This document shows, piece by piece, positions 19,640-30,222 of a stretch of 64,000 bases of DNA. This DNA comes from Liopterus haemorrhoidalis. Lineage: Eukaryota > Arthropoda > Insecta > Coleoptera > Dytiscidae. The notes under the pieces are model-generated. The model was not told the origin of the DNA and did no database searches. It was given only the letters and a program-made list of their open reading frames with translations. The DNA is taken from positions 17,081,249-17,145,248 of the forward strand of contig OZ020624.1 of NCBI GenBank assembly GCA_963971575.1. The letters are read 5' to 3'. The number at the start of each line of letters is the position of its first letter. Positions within the stretch are counted from its first letter, which is position 1. A program made the translations under genes and the position numbers.

Positions 19640-22173
19640 TGGACGAGCCATGGCAGCAGAAGTTAGAAGTACGGCTCGTCGAGGATGCCTGGCTTCTACC
19701 CAACGACGACCAGAGCCCAGCAGTCACGGTGGATGGACTGCCTGAAGGTGCGTTCCTGCTAGTTAAGGAACGGACAGTCCGGCGACAAACCTCCGAACTT
19801 ATCGTAAAGGGAGCACTTTTGGGGCCAGGGAATATGAAGATGAGAATTTGGAATCAGAGTCTCAGGGGCGTTATCTGGCCCACCAAACACCCGCTGGCGC
19901 GCGGCTTTGTTATCTTTCCAGATAAAGACCCGGAACAGGTGAACTCGGTGAGTATCATTAATAATAAATTAAGGTTTGCAGATGTCAAGGTGGGTGATAT
20001 CGCTGAAAGTGAAAGGAGTGAATTGGAAGCGCTCTTGTCACGGTTGCAAAATTGCTTCTCGAGTGGGGATGAAGACTTGGGGCTCACCCACTTGGGGGAA
20101 ATGAGAATCCAGTTAACCACGCGTACACCGATATACCATCGCCCGTACAGGCTGTCACTCGCAGAGAGGGAAACGGTGAAACAAAAAGTGCAGACGCTAC
20201 TTAACAGCAGGGCCATACGAGAGTCTGAATCGGAGTACGCAAGCCCCATCGTACTTGTCCCAAAAGCAAACGGCGGACGTCGGATTTGCGTTGACTATCG
20301 CGCACTAAATAAGGTAACAGTGAAAGATCGACATCCGATGCCACTGGTGAAGGATGAATTCACCAAGTTAGAGGGTAAGTGTTATTATAGTACACTTGAT
20401 TTAGCCCAAGGTTATCACCAAGTCCCTATGCATGTGGACTCTGTACATAAAACTGCATTTATTACTCCGGATGGTCACTATGAGTGGTTACGAGTCCCCT
20501 TCGGTCTCGCTAATGCTCCAGCTCTCTTCCAGAAGGTAGTACAGCGAATGCTGAAGGGTATTACCAGTGATCAGGTGCTGGCTTACATGGATGACCTGCT
20601 GATACCATCCGAGAGCATAGCTGGCGGGCTCCGTCAGTTGGAGCAGGTGCTACAATCGGTGGCAAGAGCCGGATTGAAATTAAACTTAGCTAAATGCTCT
20701 TACCTACAAAACAAGGTAACATATCTGGGCCACGACATAAGCGGCGGCGGTATCCGACCTGGAGAGCGCAAAATCACGGCGGTAAGCGACTTTCCTGTAC
20801 CCAAAAATGTACATGGCGTAAGACAGTTCTTAGGCTTAACGAGTTATTTCAGGAAATTCATACCGAACTTTGCTGTTGTAGCTAAACCATTAACTGAACT
20901 GACCAAGAAGCAGACTACGTGGCAGTGGGGCGACAGCCAAGCCGAGACGTTCGCAAAGCTGAAGCAGCTGCTGGTGGAACGACCGGTGTTGGCACTGTAC
21001 CATAGTCATGCAGAGACGGAGGTACATACAGACGCCTGTCAAAGCGGCTTGGGTGGGATCCTACTGCAGAAACAAAACGACGGATCCTTGCGGCCGGTGC
21101 TCTACTTCAGCAGGGTAACCACACCAGCCGAACAGAAGTACCATAGCTTTGAGCTAGAGACGCTGGCGCTCGTGGAAACGGTGAAACGTTTCCGAGTATA
21201 TCTGGTGGGTATACATTTTAAGGCTATCACCGACTTTACTTCTGTGCGAGCTACCATGCTTAAACGAGACCTGGTGCCCCGCATCGCTCGCTGGTGGATG
21301 ACTCTACAAGAGTACGACATGGAAGTAGAGTACAGGCCGGGAGCCAGGATGCAGCATGTTGACGCGCTGAGCCGTAACCCCGTCTCAGTGAACCTGGTGC
21401 AGATCCACGATGATGATTGGTTTCTGACAGTCCAACTGCAGGATGAGAAGGCGCACTCGATTGTAGAGGCGCTGCAGGCAGGTACAGCTGATAAAGGTAT
21501 TGTTAACGACTTTAAATTACAGGACGGGCGGTTGTACCGCAAGACGCTGCTGGGTGATCGACTGTATGTCCCGGCGATGGCAAGATTCAGTCTACTACGA
21601 AAACATCATGATGATGCTGGTCACCGGCGTTGAACGTTACCTAAAATTAATAAAGGAAACTTACAGGTTTCCCAGAATGGGGCGTCTCACAAAGAAATAC
21701 GTTCAAGCGTGCATGAACTGCGCGTTCAGCAAAGGGAGTTATGGCAGAGCGGAGGGCCTGCTACACCCCATTGAGAAGAAGGCAATCCCCTTCGACACGG
21801 TGCACGTCGATCATCTGGTACCTTTTGCACGAAGTGTACGCGGGTACTCTTATGTACTAATGTACCCGGTGACTTGGTCTTGTGGCGTAATGCAAGTACA
21901 TGCCACTGCGACAAGGGCGTGAACAGGAAACTGTTGAACAAATTCAATGGTCCCTATAAAGTAGCGGCGATACTGGGGAACGACCGATACAAAATACCCT
22001 CCGTCAAGGGCGTCAGGGGATATAAAAATTTCACCGCGACGGTAGCTGCTGATTCACTACGGCGATATCACAGCACCATGGCAGAGCATGAGCTCAGTGC
22101 CGACCAGTATGATCAACACACGGGTATCCAGGAGACTGATCGGCAGGACTTGATCGACCTCCTGGAGGGGTAA
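19640..22173 (+). pseudogene. pol: pol of the unit 1 LTR element: RT, RNase H, broken integrase
   Basis: The frame interrupted at 12934 continues in phase after the R1 element. Reverse transcriptase motifs include DLAQGYHQV, VPFGLANAPALF and the catalytic YMDD (20584-20595). RNase H follows with HTDACQSGLGGIL, FELETLAL and the end motif HVDALSRNP. At the integrase zinc finger the frame shows KHHDDAGH and then stops at 21631-21633 through a frameshift; the next frame carries GVERYLKLI, the Cys pair CMNC and the first catalytic-region residues VHVDHL. Most of the D,D35E core is then missing, and a different frame (about 21874-22173) holds the GPY/F module (NKFNGPYKV) to its stop. RT and RNase H would copy element RNA into DNA; integration would fail. 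Confidence 0.88.
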
Positions 22174-22188
22174 GGTTTAGGTAAGAAT

Positions 22189-22208
22189 TAATGGGGCCAT
22201 TAATTGTT
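22189..22208. other. quasi-palindrome upstream of the 3' LTR
   Basis: AATTAATGG and CCATTAATT face each other across GG, about 15 bp before the 3' LTR. The purine tract GGAGGGGTAAGG ends near 22176 and is a candidate polypurine tract lying farther upstream than usual. The same block is copied in front of the 5' LTRs of units 2 and 3. Confidence 0.5.
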
Positions 22209-22222
22209 GCAGAACGGCCGAG

Positions 22223-22486
22223 TGTTAGGTAGTTTTTCGAAGAGGGCGCGCTGAGCAATGGCGTGGCGGCAGCACCATACAGGCGGTCGGTATTGTGTCC
22301 CGCGCTTGTATCGGCGTGGGAAGAAGAGAGGAGGTCACATGACCGGACCATTCTATCTGCGGCGTTGGAACGGAAACTTTCGGCGTGATCGCTTGTATTT
22401 TGGTGTTTTTAGTATTAAACATTTTTCATGTTTGATTAAATAAATGATATGTTAGATTGAACGCTTGTTATTTTATCGTCCTAACA
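22223..22486 (+). repeat. 3' LTR of the unit 1 LTR element
   Basis: 264 bp, TGTTAGGT to CCTAACA, followed by the ATAT target duplication. It differs from its own 5' LTR by the lack of the long palindrome and by several substitutions (for example GGAAACTTTCGGCG against GGAATCTCTCGGCG). Confidence 0.85.
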
Positions 22487-22664
22487 ATATATTTTGCTGT
22501 TAATTGATTAATAAGGGAATTATTTATATTACAAATATTTGAAATTTTCCCCCCATAACTCTACAAATATTTATCGAATCAAAAAAATGTATTTATGTTA
22601 GGGATTTGCCTTTTAATTTTAAACATTATTTGTTTTATATATTTTGCTGTTAAGTGAATTATAA
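22487..22664. repeat. AT-rich satellite after the LTR element (unit 1)
   Basis: Satellite continuing from the insertion point, with the CGAATCAAAAAAATGTATTT sub-block. It ends where GGTCAGTTAAC opens minisatellite block B. Confidence 0.8.
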
Positions 22665-23343
22665 GGTCAGTTAACAATTTTTCCAGCTAAACATATGGTC
22701 AGGTAACCATTTGGTCAGCTAACTATATGGTCAGTTATCCATTTGGTCTGCCAACGACATGGTCAGGTAACCAATTGGTCAGATAAACATATGGTCAGGT
22801 AACCATTTGGTCAGCTAACCATATGGTTAGGTAACCATATGTTCATCTAACCATATGATCAGGTAACATTTTGGTCAGCTAACTATATGGTCGGTTATCT
22901 ATTTGGTCTGTTAACCACATGGTCAATTAACAATTTGGCCAGCTAAACATACGGTTAGGTAACCACTTGATCAGCTAACCATATGGTCAGTTAACCATTT
23001 CGTCAGCTAACCATATGGTCAGTTAACAATTTGGTCAGTTAACCATATGGTTAGGTAACCACTTGATCAGTTAACTATATGATCAGTTAACCATTTCGTC
23101 AGCTAACCATATGGTCAGTTAACAATTTTTCCGGCTAACCATATGGTCAGGTAACCATTTTGTCAGATGACCATATCAGGTCAATTTTTTAAGGTAATCA
23201 TGTAAGTCTTGTAACCATTTGGTCAGCTTAACCTGTACTTGCTCAGCAAACCATTTGGTCTGCCAACGACATGGTCAGGTAACCATTTGGTCAGTTAAAC
23301 ATATGGTCAGGTAGCCATTTGGTCAGCTAACCAGATGGTTAGG
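22665..23343. repeat. minisatellite block B (unit 1)
   Basis: Same 16-bp monomer family as block A, about 680 bp, between satellite and the reverse-strand non-LTR fragment. Length and monomer order are nearly the same in units 2 and 3. Confidence 0.9.
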
Positions 23344-25237
23344 AATTTTTTATCTTCTCACTTCTTTCTTGTCCTTTGATATCTCGCATTCTATCAGTTA
23401 TTGCCAGTGTCACATCTTGTCCTTCCGACCTCTTTCTTGCTATTTCCTTAGCTGAGTAACCATTATGCTCAAATCGTTTCCTTCTTTTTGCTTCCCATTT
23501 GGATTGTATCTTTCCATGTATCCCTTTCCTCTCTGTTTCTTTCCAGCACTGATAGAGCAAGTTTTATTTTGGGTGTTTTATTATCCGCTCTTCGAATTTA
23601 ATAGCTCTTTTGGTAGCTTCTATCCTAATGTTGTCCAATTTCAATTATTCTAATAAAATATATTCTGGTGTGCATTTGTCGAGGCCCAACATCCATTTAA
23701 TGTATTTATTCTGCACCACCTCTAATTTTTCCTGGTCTTCCCATCCCCATATTTCAGAGCAATACGTCATTATGCTCTTGACAATGGAGTTGAACATAAG
23801 CATCCTTATTTTGATGTCTCCTTTAAATTTTCTCTCACCTTTTCCCCACACTTGTGGCAGGGCTAACATTGCTTTCCTTGAGAGAGTCCGAATATGTTCT
23901 TCTGGGCCCCCGCTGCTTTTAAACATGTATCCCAGGTATTTGTATTCTTTCGTTTGTTCTATCTCTTCGTCTCCCCAATTCCATTTGTTTTGTGTCTGTC
24001 TGCCTCCTCCTTTTTTGAACAGCATTATTTTTGACTTATCTGCGTTTAGCTTTAGCTTTTCCTTTTGTAGGAATTTCTCAAAACATTTAAGGAGTTTCCT
24101 CATTTCCTCTTCGGTTTTAGCTACAATAGCAATATCGTCCGCTTAGGACAGAGAGATAAATTTTGTGTGTCCTACTACCAGTCCTCCTGTTTGTTCTCTT
24201 TGTAACGCTTCTAAATCTGACATGTATATGGAGAACAGAGTTGGGCTTAACGGGCATCCTTGCCTTAAACCTTGTTCTGTCTAAAATTCTTCACTATATA
24301 TTTCTCCATTTCTTATTTGGTTCCTTGTTTCTTTGTAAATGTCTTGTATCCGGTTTCTTATTATGACGTTTAGTCCCTTTTTATCTAACGTTTTGTAAAG
24401 CTCTTTCCGATCTACTGTGTCAAAGGCTGCTTTTAAATCGGCGAAAAACACATATAGTTTGCCTCTTTCCTTTGCCAGCTCTCTACCTACTACATAATTC
24501 AGGATATATACATTGTCAATTGTCCCTCTCCCTTTCCTGAACCCTGCTTGATTGTCTGTTCTTCTACCTCTTCTTCCAACTTTTGTTCTAAAACCATTGC
24601 ATATATTTTGTGCAAGGTGTCCAGAAGAGTAATGCCTCTGTAATTCTTGCATTCATTTTTCATCCCTGATTTGTATATGGGTTCTATAATCCCTTTCCTC
24701 CATCTATCAGGAAAACTTTCCCCTCTCCATACCTTATTTATAATTTCTGTTATTTTTTTCTTTACATTTTCCGTACTGTACAGCCATTCTTCGTTTCCTA
24801 TCCCATCTTCTCCAGCTGCTTTTTTCTTTTTCAGTTTCTCTATTTGTGCTTGTATTTGCTCTTCCGTTATATCATTTTGGTGGCTACCTCCATCATTTTT
24901 CGCTACTTCTAGAATTACTTTTTCATTTGTTCCTCTCAGGGGTTGACAGAAATGTCTTTCCCATTCTTCAATCTTTATATGTTGGGACACATCTACTTTG
25001 TTTTTTCTATCTTTATTGATATACTTCCATGCCTCCGTCTCTGTCTTGATATCCTGTATTTCTAATTCTTCTTGTCTCTTTTGTTGTTTTTCTTTATCTG
25101 TGTATTCTTTCTTTTCTTTTAGATATTCGTTTTTATAGCTTGTACCTATCTTCCATTGTTTTAATGATGTCTTAACTGATTTTTTTTCCTACATTCTCCG
25201 TCCCACCAGTTATTTCTTCTCAGTTTGTTAGTTCTAT
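23344..25237 (-). pseudogene. non-LTR retrotransposon fragment, RT region (unit 1)
   Basis: Reverse-strand remnant of a jockey/I-like LINE, 5' truncated. In reading order it has WWDGEC near 25200 (the end of the endonuclease-RT linker), KKKKAAGEDGIGNEEW, the RT motif NYRGITLLDTLHKIYA, QAGFRKGRGTIDN, the motif A region VFFADLKAAFDTVDR, and the C-terminal KYLGYMF and MLGLDKCTPEY. Frames are split by shifts and stops. At the catalytic box, ADD (24142-24134) is preceded by TAA (24145-24143) where Tyr is expected, a stop exactly at the active-site tyrosine. It differs in sequence from the R1-clade element. The 5' edge joins satellite mid-copy at 25237; the 3' edge joins minisatellite B. Confidence 0.8.
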
Positions 25238-25386
25238 TTAAGTGAATAATAAGGGCCTTATTTATATTACAAATATCTGAAGTTTTCCCGCCATAACTCT
25301 ACAAATATTTATCGAATCAAAAAAATGTATTTATGTTAAGGATTTGCCCTTTAATTTCAAACAATATTTGTTTTACATGTGCTAGC
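25238..25386. repeat. AT-rich satellite piece (unit 1)
   Basis: A partial satellite copy (AAGTGAATAATAAGGGCC and the CGAATCAAAAAAATGTATTT block) between the LINE fragment and the hAT MITE. Confidence 0.75.
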
Positions 25387-25394
25387 CTCTAACC

Positions 25395-25675
25395 GAGTGG
25401 TTCTCAACCAGGGTGCCGCGAGCTTTTCAAAATAAATTCGCCGCTATTCTCGGAATCAAAGACCCGTGTCTTACAGAAAATACGCGGGAAATGTATTCTC
25501 TCTCACTTGTCGTAAAACCCTTGCGAGTTTATTGGACGTCAAAAACGCCCGACCTTGAACGGCTCGCTCGCTCGCTCGCTCTCTCTCTATTGTGACATAT
25601 TTAATAGTAGGGTGCCGCGAAGATCTCACATTTTGCATAGGGGTGCATTCACCTAAAAAAGGTTGAGAACCACTG
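25395..25675. mobile_element. 281-bp hAT MITE with GGTTCTCAACC ends (unit 1)
   Basis: Ends GAGTGGTTCTCAACC and GGTTGAGAACCACTG form the inverted repeat typical of many hAT elements (the first base is changed on the left). An 8-bp duplication CTCTAACC flanks it (25387-25394, 25676-25683). It contains a GCTC microsatellite near 25562. The 60-codon frame inside it is not a gene. Confidence 0.85.
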
Positions 25676-25683
25676 CTCTAACC

Positions 25684-25966
25684 GATAGTTGGAATGCGAG
25701 ACAGACTAGAACGAGTAGTATCACGCCTGTGTCATCGGTATACCAAAATTTCGAACCCCGCCAAAACCATGTGGCGGTTATCTGATGAGTGTAGCACACA
25801 ATTTCCACCAGGAGGCAGTTCTGTTGGACACCCCCTCGCCACCCACCACCACTGAATACTCCACAAACTGGAATTTTAAATCTTATCTATTTAAATATGG
25901 CAGTTATTGTGAATGTGACTTGCACGTGGCGTGTTTAATGTTCTGTGGTGCAAAGAATTTTAAGTG
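25684..25966. other. unassigned segment, possible SINE-like piece (unit 1)
   Basis: After the MITE the sequence continues with TTCGAACCCC near 25754, which resembles a Pol III B-box, but no good A-box is seen at the expected distance. No coding region is supported. Repeated in units 2 and 3. Confidence 0.25.
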
Positions 25967-26460
25967 ATCAATAATATATTAATTAGGAAATATTGGCCCA
26001 TCAGCTGAAATCAAACTTATATGAATTGTATATTTTACTTTTTTTTGATATGTTCGATATTTGATATTCGATATTTGAAATATTTGATATCAATAACATA
26101 TTAATTATAGACATATAGACATATTAAATCAGACTTATGTATATGTATCGTATATTTGACTTTTTTTTTTGTTATGTTCGATATTTGATATTCAATATTT
26201 GAAATGTTCGATATCAATAATATGTTTATTATATTTGTTGCAAATATTGGCCCATCAGCTGAAATCAGACTTATATGTATAGTTTATTTTACTTTTGTTG
26301 GTGATGTTTGATATTTGAAATGTCCGATTTATTGCAAATATTGGCAAATACTTTTATTCTTCATAAAGGTTGCCGACATCTGAACTATGCTATTTATGTA
26401 CCTATTATATGATTATGTATGTTAGATTATTATTATATTATTATATATGTACGAGTGACA
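25967..26460. repeat. diverged AT-rich tandem repeat (unit 1)
   Basis: Two to three degenerate copies of a block marked by GGCCCATCAGCTGAAATC and TTCGATATTTGATATTC. Non-coding. Units 2 and 3 lack a few bases of the ACATATAG tract. Confidence 0.65.
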
Positions 26461-26525
26461 ATAAAAAGCTCAATTTTATATTATGTGTTTCTCTATAACC
26501 CCTTTTTAATATTAAACATGGATAT

Positions 26526-26592
26526 ATTTTCATTTTATATAAAATTTTATTACAATTTCGAATTGTATTAAAATTTTATGTAAAATGAAAAT
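26526..26592. repeat. 32-bp-arm hairpin (unit 1)
   Basis: Arms 26526-26557 and 26561-26592 pair at 30 of 32 positions around TCG. Conserved in units 2 (42500-42566) and 3 (60997-61063). It could be a MITE core or secondary structure; no target duplication was found. Confidence 0.7.
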
Positions 26593-26639
26593 GTATTCAC
26601 GTTTTATCAATTGTAATTTTTCTGGAATAATAAATATGA

Positions 26640-26907
26640 GTACATTCAAATTTTGCGGTTTCATTCAATTTAGTACGTGGTGGATCTCTAGTTAGCGTTA
26701 GTTACGATGAACAAAATTTTGACACAGAGATGGCACTTCTGTTAATGTGTCCTGTGAGTAGTATGTTGTTAGACTCCGACGTGAACGCATCGTTTGTAAT
26801 GTGTGTTAGACAATGCATTTATTTATTTGTACATTAATTCTTAAATAAATCAAATTAACTTAATCTCGTGTCTTATTATAACCGCTAGTGACCATCTTAG
26901 GCTGACA
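26640..26907 (+). repeat. putative LTR (3' portion) of a second retrotransposon (unit 1)
   Basis: The segment ends ...GGCTGACA and is followed directly by GATCAGAAGTGGGATCAGG, a primer-binding-like sequence shared with the other LTR element. AATAAA-like signals near 26842 fit an LTR R region. The left boundary is not resolved. Confidence 0.4.
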
Positions 26908-27311
26908 GATCAGAAGTGGGATCAGGAATGATGTGTAAAAAGTTAAAATTTGGTAAAATTAATGTGTAAACAATGTTAAAGGTCAGTGAATTCTGTGTAG
27001 TGAGTGTAGTGAAAGAAGCGTGCATTCGTGTTAGTGGGAACGACATAGGCAACCACGTACTACCGAGTGCGAGTGTGAACGAGATAGGCAACCACGTACT
27101 ACCGAGTGCGAGTGTTAACGGGATAGGCAACCAGCATATTCATAGCTGGACGTGGAACCACGACGTAGATACGGGACGTAAGGGGACGGTACAGGAATAC
27201 CAACGACATCCAAACGGGATAACGCACGAGATAACGTACTAATTAAAGCGCAACGTAGACAGTGGTCTAAAGAACTTAGTTGAACGAAAATAGAAACAAA
27301 ATAAAAACGAA

Positions 27312-27701
27312 ATGAACGAAGAGGCCATGAACGTAACAGAATTTAACGTGACGGCAGATAATGGAACGCATGAAGAACCATTATTTTCCTTAACAAACGT
27401 CAGACGTGAACGAATGGAATTAGATTCTGTGGATCAACTTGAAGAAAATTTAAGATGGGAGAGAGACCTTCTTAAACGAGAACGAGAACTCTTGCAGAAG
27501 GAGGGAGATCTATTTACGCAGGAAACGAGAAGTTTTGGAAACGCAACCATAACTTTGAGCGGTGAACGAACAGATATTTCGTATGATCCAGGATTTGATC
27601 CAGGTAAGATTACTCTGTTAACGGCTAAGCAATGGGTGAAAAAGCTCGAAAGCATTGCGAACATCTTTGGATGGGATGAAACACTATTATATACTGCTTA
27701 A
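27312..27701 (+). pseudogene. gag N-terminal fragment of the second LTR element (unit 1)
   Basis: The ATG at 27312 opens 129 codons. Residues 32-75 are strongly charged with heptad spacing (LEENLRWERDLLKRERELLQ), likely coiled coil. The end LTAKQWVKKLESIANIFGW resembles the start of a Ty3-type Gag capsid domain, and the frame then stops at 27699-27701 where satellite-like DNA begins, so all later domains are gone. A leader of about 400 bp precedes it and contains a 39-bp tandem repeat (27048 onward, 2.4 copies). The same truncation is in units 2 and 3, so it predates amplification. Confidence 0.6.
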
Positions 27702-27708
27702 GGCAATA

Positions 27709-28268
27709 GGCCTTTTTATTTAAAACAATATTTGTTTTATATATTTTGCTGTTAAGTTAATTATAAGGGAGTTATTTATATTTCAAATATATGGAGTTCG
27801 CGCGCTTGTCGTTAGGAAATTTCCACATTAAACAATATATTGTCCACTGCGATTAAAAGTTTTTTCAGCTCTAAATTCGCTTATTTTTCTCTTATTTCCA
27901 CATATAATGTATATTCTCTTCTTTCTCACCATCTCTCCTATGATTTGCACAAGTTTTTTGTCCTTACAGTAACTTTTGCACACGTATTCGTCAGTTTTTG
28001 AGTACAAAATATCACTTTTTCATTTTTATTACGTCTTTTATTAATATTATACGTCTTAAAATATTTTGAACGCGGTAATACCCTTTTTTTAGCGCATTCA
28101 ACTTACCTATTTACGTCTTAAAAGCGTCATAAGTTGGTTTTTTGCGCCTTTTAGGTTAACTATTTTTGACCTCTTTTTTCTTAACCCTCTTAACTAACCC
28201 ATTTCTCTTTTAAACGTCTTAGCTCCACATATATTTAGCTGTTAAGTGAATTATAAGGGAGTTGCTTA
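27709..28268. repeat. AT-rich satellite across the unit 1/unit 2 boundary
   Basis: Satellite between the gag fragment and the outer Harbinger-like MITE of unit 2. The TTGTCGTTAGG used here as unit marker is at 27806. Confidence 0.8.
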
Positions 28269-28709
28269 GGGTACATTCGATTTGACGCCCCGACCGTTCC
28301 GAGCACGTTCTGTACACTCAAACGTGTTCGATTTGACGCTCGGAGTACACTCAATTGCATTCGTTTTGCGATCGAGCGAGCATTTAGAGTGCGCTCTATG
28401 TGTTCGAGGTTTCAATGCCGGGTTTACATTGGTAGAGTAAAAGAAGTAACTAGCGCAAGTAACTAGCAACTAGTTACTATCCCTGTGTAAACAGTTGACA
28501 TTGTGGCTAGTAGAGTACTAGGTGCCAGTAGTTGGGCTAGGATAGCAGTTAGCTCGTCGACGTATTTACTAGCTACTGTCTTTTCCCCCACTACGCAAAA
28601 TTGATTCATTTCAAATTGGCGGCAAGCGATAACCTGTCATAACAAATAGAAAAAAACCCATATCAGGTAAGTTACAATTTATTTACATAAATTGCGTAAC
28701 ATTGATTTA

Positions 28710-29417
28710 TTAATTGATGATTTTTGAAATCATCTGGGAAATAACTGCCTTTGATACACGAAAAAGATGTTGTAGACCAGTGTTTCTCGACCAAAAACGC
28801 ACCGTGGACCAGAATAATATATAATTTTCTAACGCGGACTACTAATAATAATTGTTGGTTTATTTTTTGCATGTTAACAAATATATTTAATGTGCTACTA
28901 TACACATGTATTTTATTTGTAGAAAATCACAGAAAATAAACAAAATATAAACTATTTACATAAAAAATGTGCAAAATAAATTAAAAATAAAACTGCAAAA
29001 AACACATAAAAACTTTCGCGGACCACTAAAAGTTTTCTGGGGACCACTGGTGGTCCGCGGACCACCTGTTTAGAAATACTGTTGTAGACAACAATAACTA
29101 TTTCCTGTGGCTAGGAAATAAAGCGTTAATTCCAATTTTATTTTTGCTGGAATCGCATCCCTTATTAGTGTATCAGTTCGTTGTATTAATGGACTAACTA
29201 AATTTAATAGCCTATTAAAATCATCTGGTGTCATTCTTAAACACAGTCTGTACTCTTTTTGATCTTCCACGGCTAATTCACGAAATAGAAGGACTGATGC
29301 GCCATGGGTAGTTCTTCTATCAATCCATTTTTTAACCCATTTTTGTTTAGGCTTAAATTCTGTACCGAATATTTCAATAAGACAATCAATTATTTCCTCC
29401 ACAAGAAATGATGTAAT
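28710..29417 (-). pseudogene. HARBI1-like transposase fragment (unit 2)
   Basis: As in unit 1: N-terminal DDE_Tnp_4 region ending in FLATGNSYC, broken by the hAT MITE at 28778-29081. The residues after the MITE extend slightly further (QMISKIIN) before a stop at 28710-28712, because unit 1's early stop is a private change. No catalytic core and no ATG. Confidence 0.7.
28778..29081. mobile_element. hAT MITE in the Harbinger fragment (unit 2)
   Basis: 304-bp copy of the 1561-1867 MITE, with TTGTAGAC duplications at 28770-28777 and 29082-29089. Confidence 0.85.
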
Positions 29418-30222
29418 TCAAAATACCACTTCTTTAATGGCATCACGCCGGCGACGATGTATATCCACATTCATAAACTATTTTTTGCAAAAAGATAATT
29501 TCACTGCAAAATCACAGCGAAGATGTCAAATGTGTTTTGACACTTACTATCCAGAAAATAAGATATGTATGTCAATTGCGTATGAACACCTACTATCCTG
29601 AAAATAAGATAGTAGAGTAGAGCGCGTAGTACTTGCGCTAGTTACTAGCTCTTTTACTCTACCAATGTAAACCCGGCATAAGACCGAGCATATGGAGTAT
29701 GACGTAAAAAAGTGGGGGAACGGCGGGAAAGAAATGAAAGTTTAAAATTAAATTATAAATAAAATAAAAATAATAGCCTTAGACAAATAACAATAGACAA
29801 ATAATATTGTTATTTGTCTATGGCTACAGAGTACGGCCATTTTATGTATTTGTGACGTTCTGCAAACAGCAAAAAAATTATTAAAATACACCGTTCATAA
29901 AATTAAAATGGAAAAAATTCATTAAATCAATTCATTAATTATTATCTAATTTAAAATTAATATTATTTCTTCAACATTGAAAAAAAAAAAAAAAAATCAA
30001 GAAAAAACCGAGGTACAATATAATTTTGAATCATGACTGACTTGAACTAATCTGACAGTAAAAATGCCGCCTAAAATTGTAGGGTTAGATTTTATAAACA
30101 TTACGTCACAACAACGGTCACTCCGGGTTCGAGTTGCTGCGCTCCGTTAGTGCTCTATTCATGACGTCACCATCAACTGTTCGCTCAGCGCTCGCTCTAC
30201 CCTGTACAACTCGAATGCACCC

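Larger units (their letters stand above)
11120..22486 (+). mobile_element. Ty3/gypsy-like LTR retrotransposon (unit 1), split by an R1 insertion
   Basis: The LTRs begin TGTTAGG and end CCTAACA, and the element is flanked by a 4-bp ATAT duplication (11116-11119, 22487-22490); satellite paralogs give the empty site. Gag, protease, reverse transcriptase, RNase H and integrase pieces follow in Ty3/gypsy order on the forward strand, in one continuous frame from Gag into Pol. No envelope frame is present. A candidate primer-binding region follows the 5' LTR (TTCAGAAGTGGGATCAGC). The coding part is broken by the R1 element, a frameshift at the integrase zinc finger and a deletion of most of the integrase core. 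It is GC-richer than the surrounding satellite. Confidence 0.9.
597..27805. repeat. macrosatellite unit 1 (27.2 kb)
   Basis: First unit of the tandem array, taken from the TTGTCGTTAGG marker at 597 to the same marker at 27806. It is collinear with unit 2 once three private insertions are removed: a Tc1/mariner-like MITE (411 bp with target duplication), a hAT element (3,048 bp with duplication) and an R1-clade element (6,705 bp with duplication). It also keeps 696 bp of gag that unit 2 lost and has a longer minisatellite block A. It is the most diverged unit. Confidence 0.85.
28417..29677. mobile_element. inner Harbinger-like element (unit 2)
   Basis: Copy of the 1197-2417 element with the same GCCGGGTTTACA inverted ends and AT flanks. 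It has lost a few bases after the left terminal repeat (GAACTAGT in unit 1). Confidence 0.7.
28269..30222. mobile_element. outer PIF/Harbinger-like MITE (unit 2)
   Basis: Same element as at 1049-2949, with TTA flanks at 28266-28268 and 30223-30225. Longer than the unit 1 copy, mainly through a tandem duplication of about 47 bp near 29571-29620 and a short AGACAAATAA duplication near 29785. Confidence 0.7.

Noticed and set aside
22258..22443. Short frames beginning MAWRQHHTGGRYC in each LTR
   Set aside because: They lie wholly in LTR sequence, recur only because LTRs recur, and show no domain.
11120..22486. Endogenous retrovirus with envelope
   Set aside because: No envelope-like frame exists between the integrase tail and the 3' LTR; only about 50 bp separate them. 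It is an ordinary LTR retrotransposon.
23610..24146. 178-codon forward-strand frame (and copies at 39591 and 58088)
   Set aside because: It is the antisense of the LINE reverse transcriptase fragment and has no family signature.
25684..25780. tRNA-derived SINE head
   Set aside because: A B-box-like TTCGAACCCC is present but no credible A-box or tRNA fold could be traced, so it is listed only as a weak possibility.
597..28268. Insect telomeric TTAGG array
   Set aside because: The TTAGG strings are isolated parts of the satellite marker CGTTAGG and the LTR ends, not a tandem telomere repeat.
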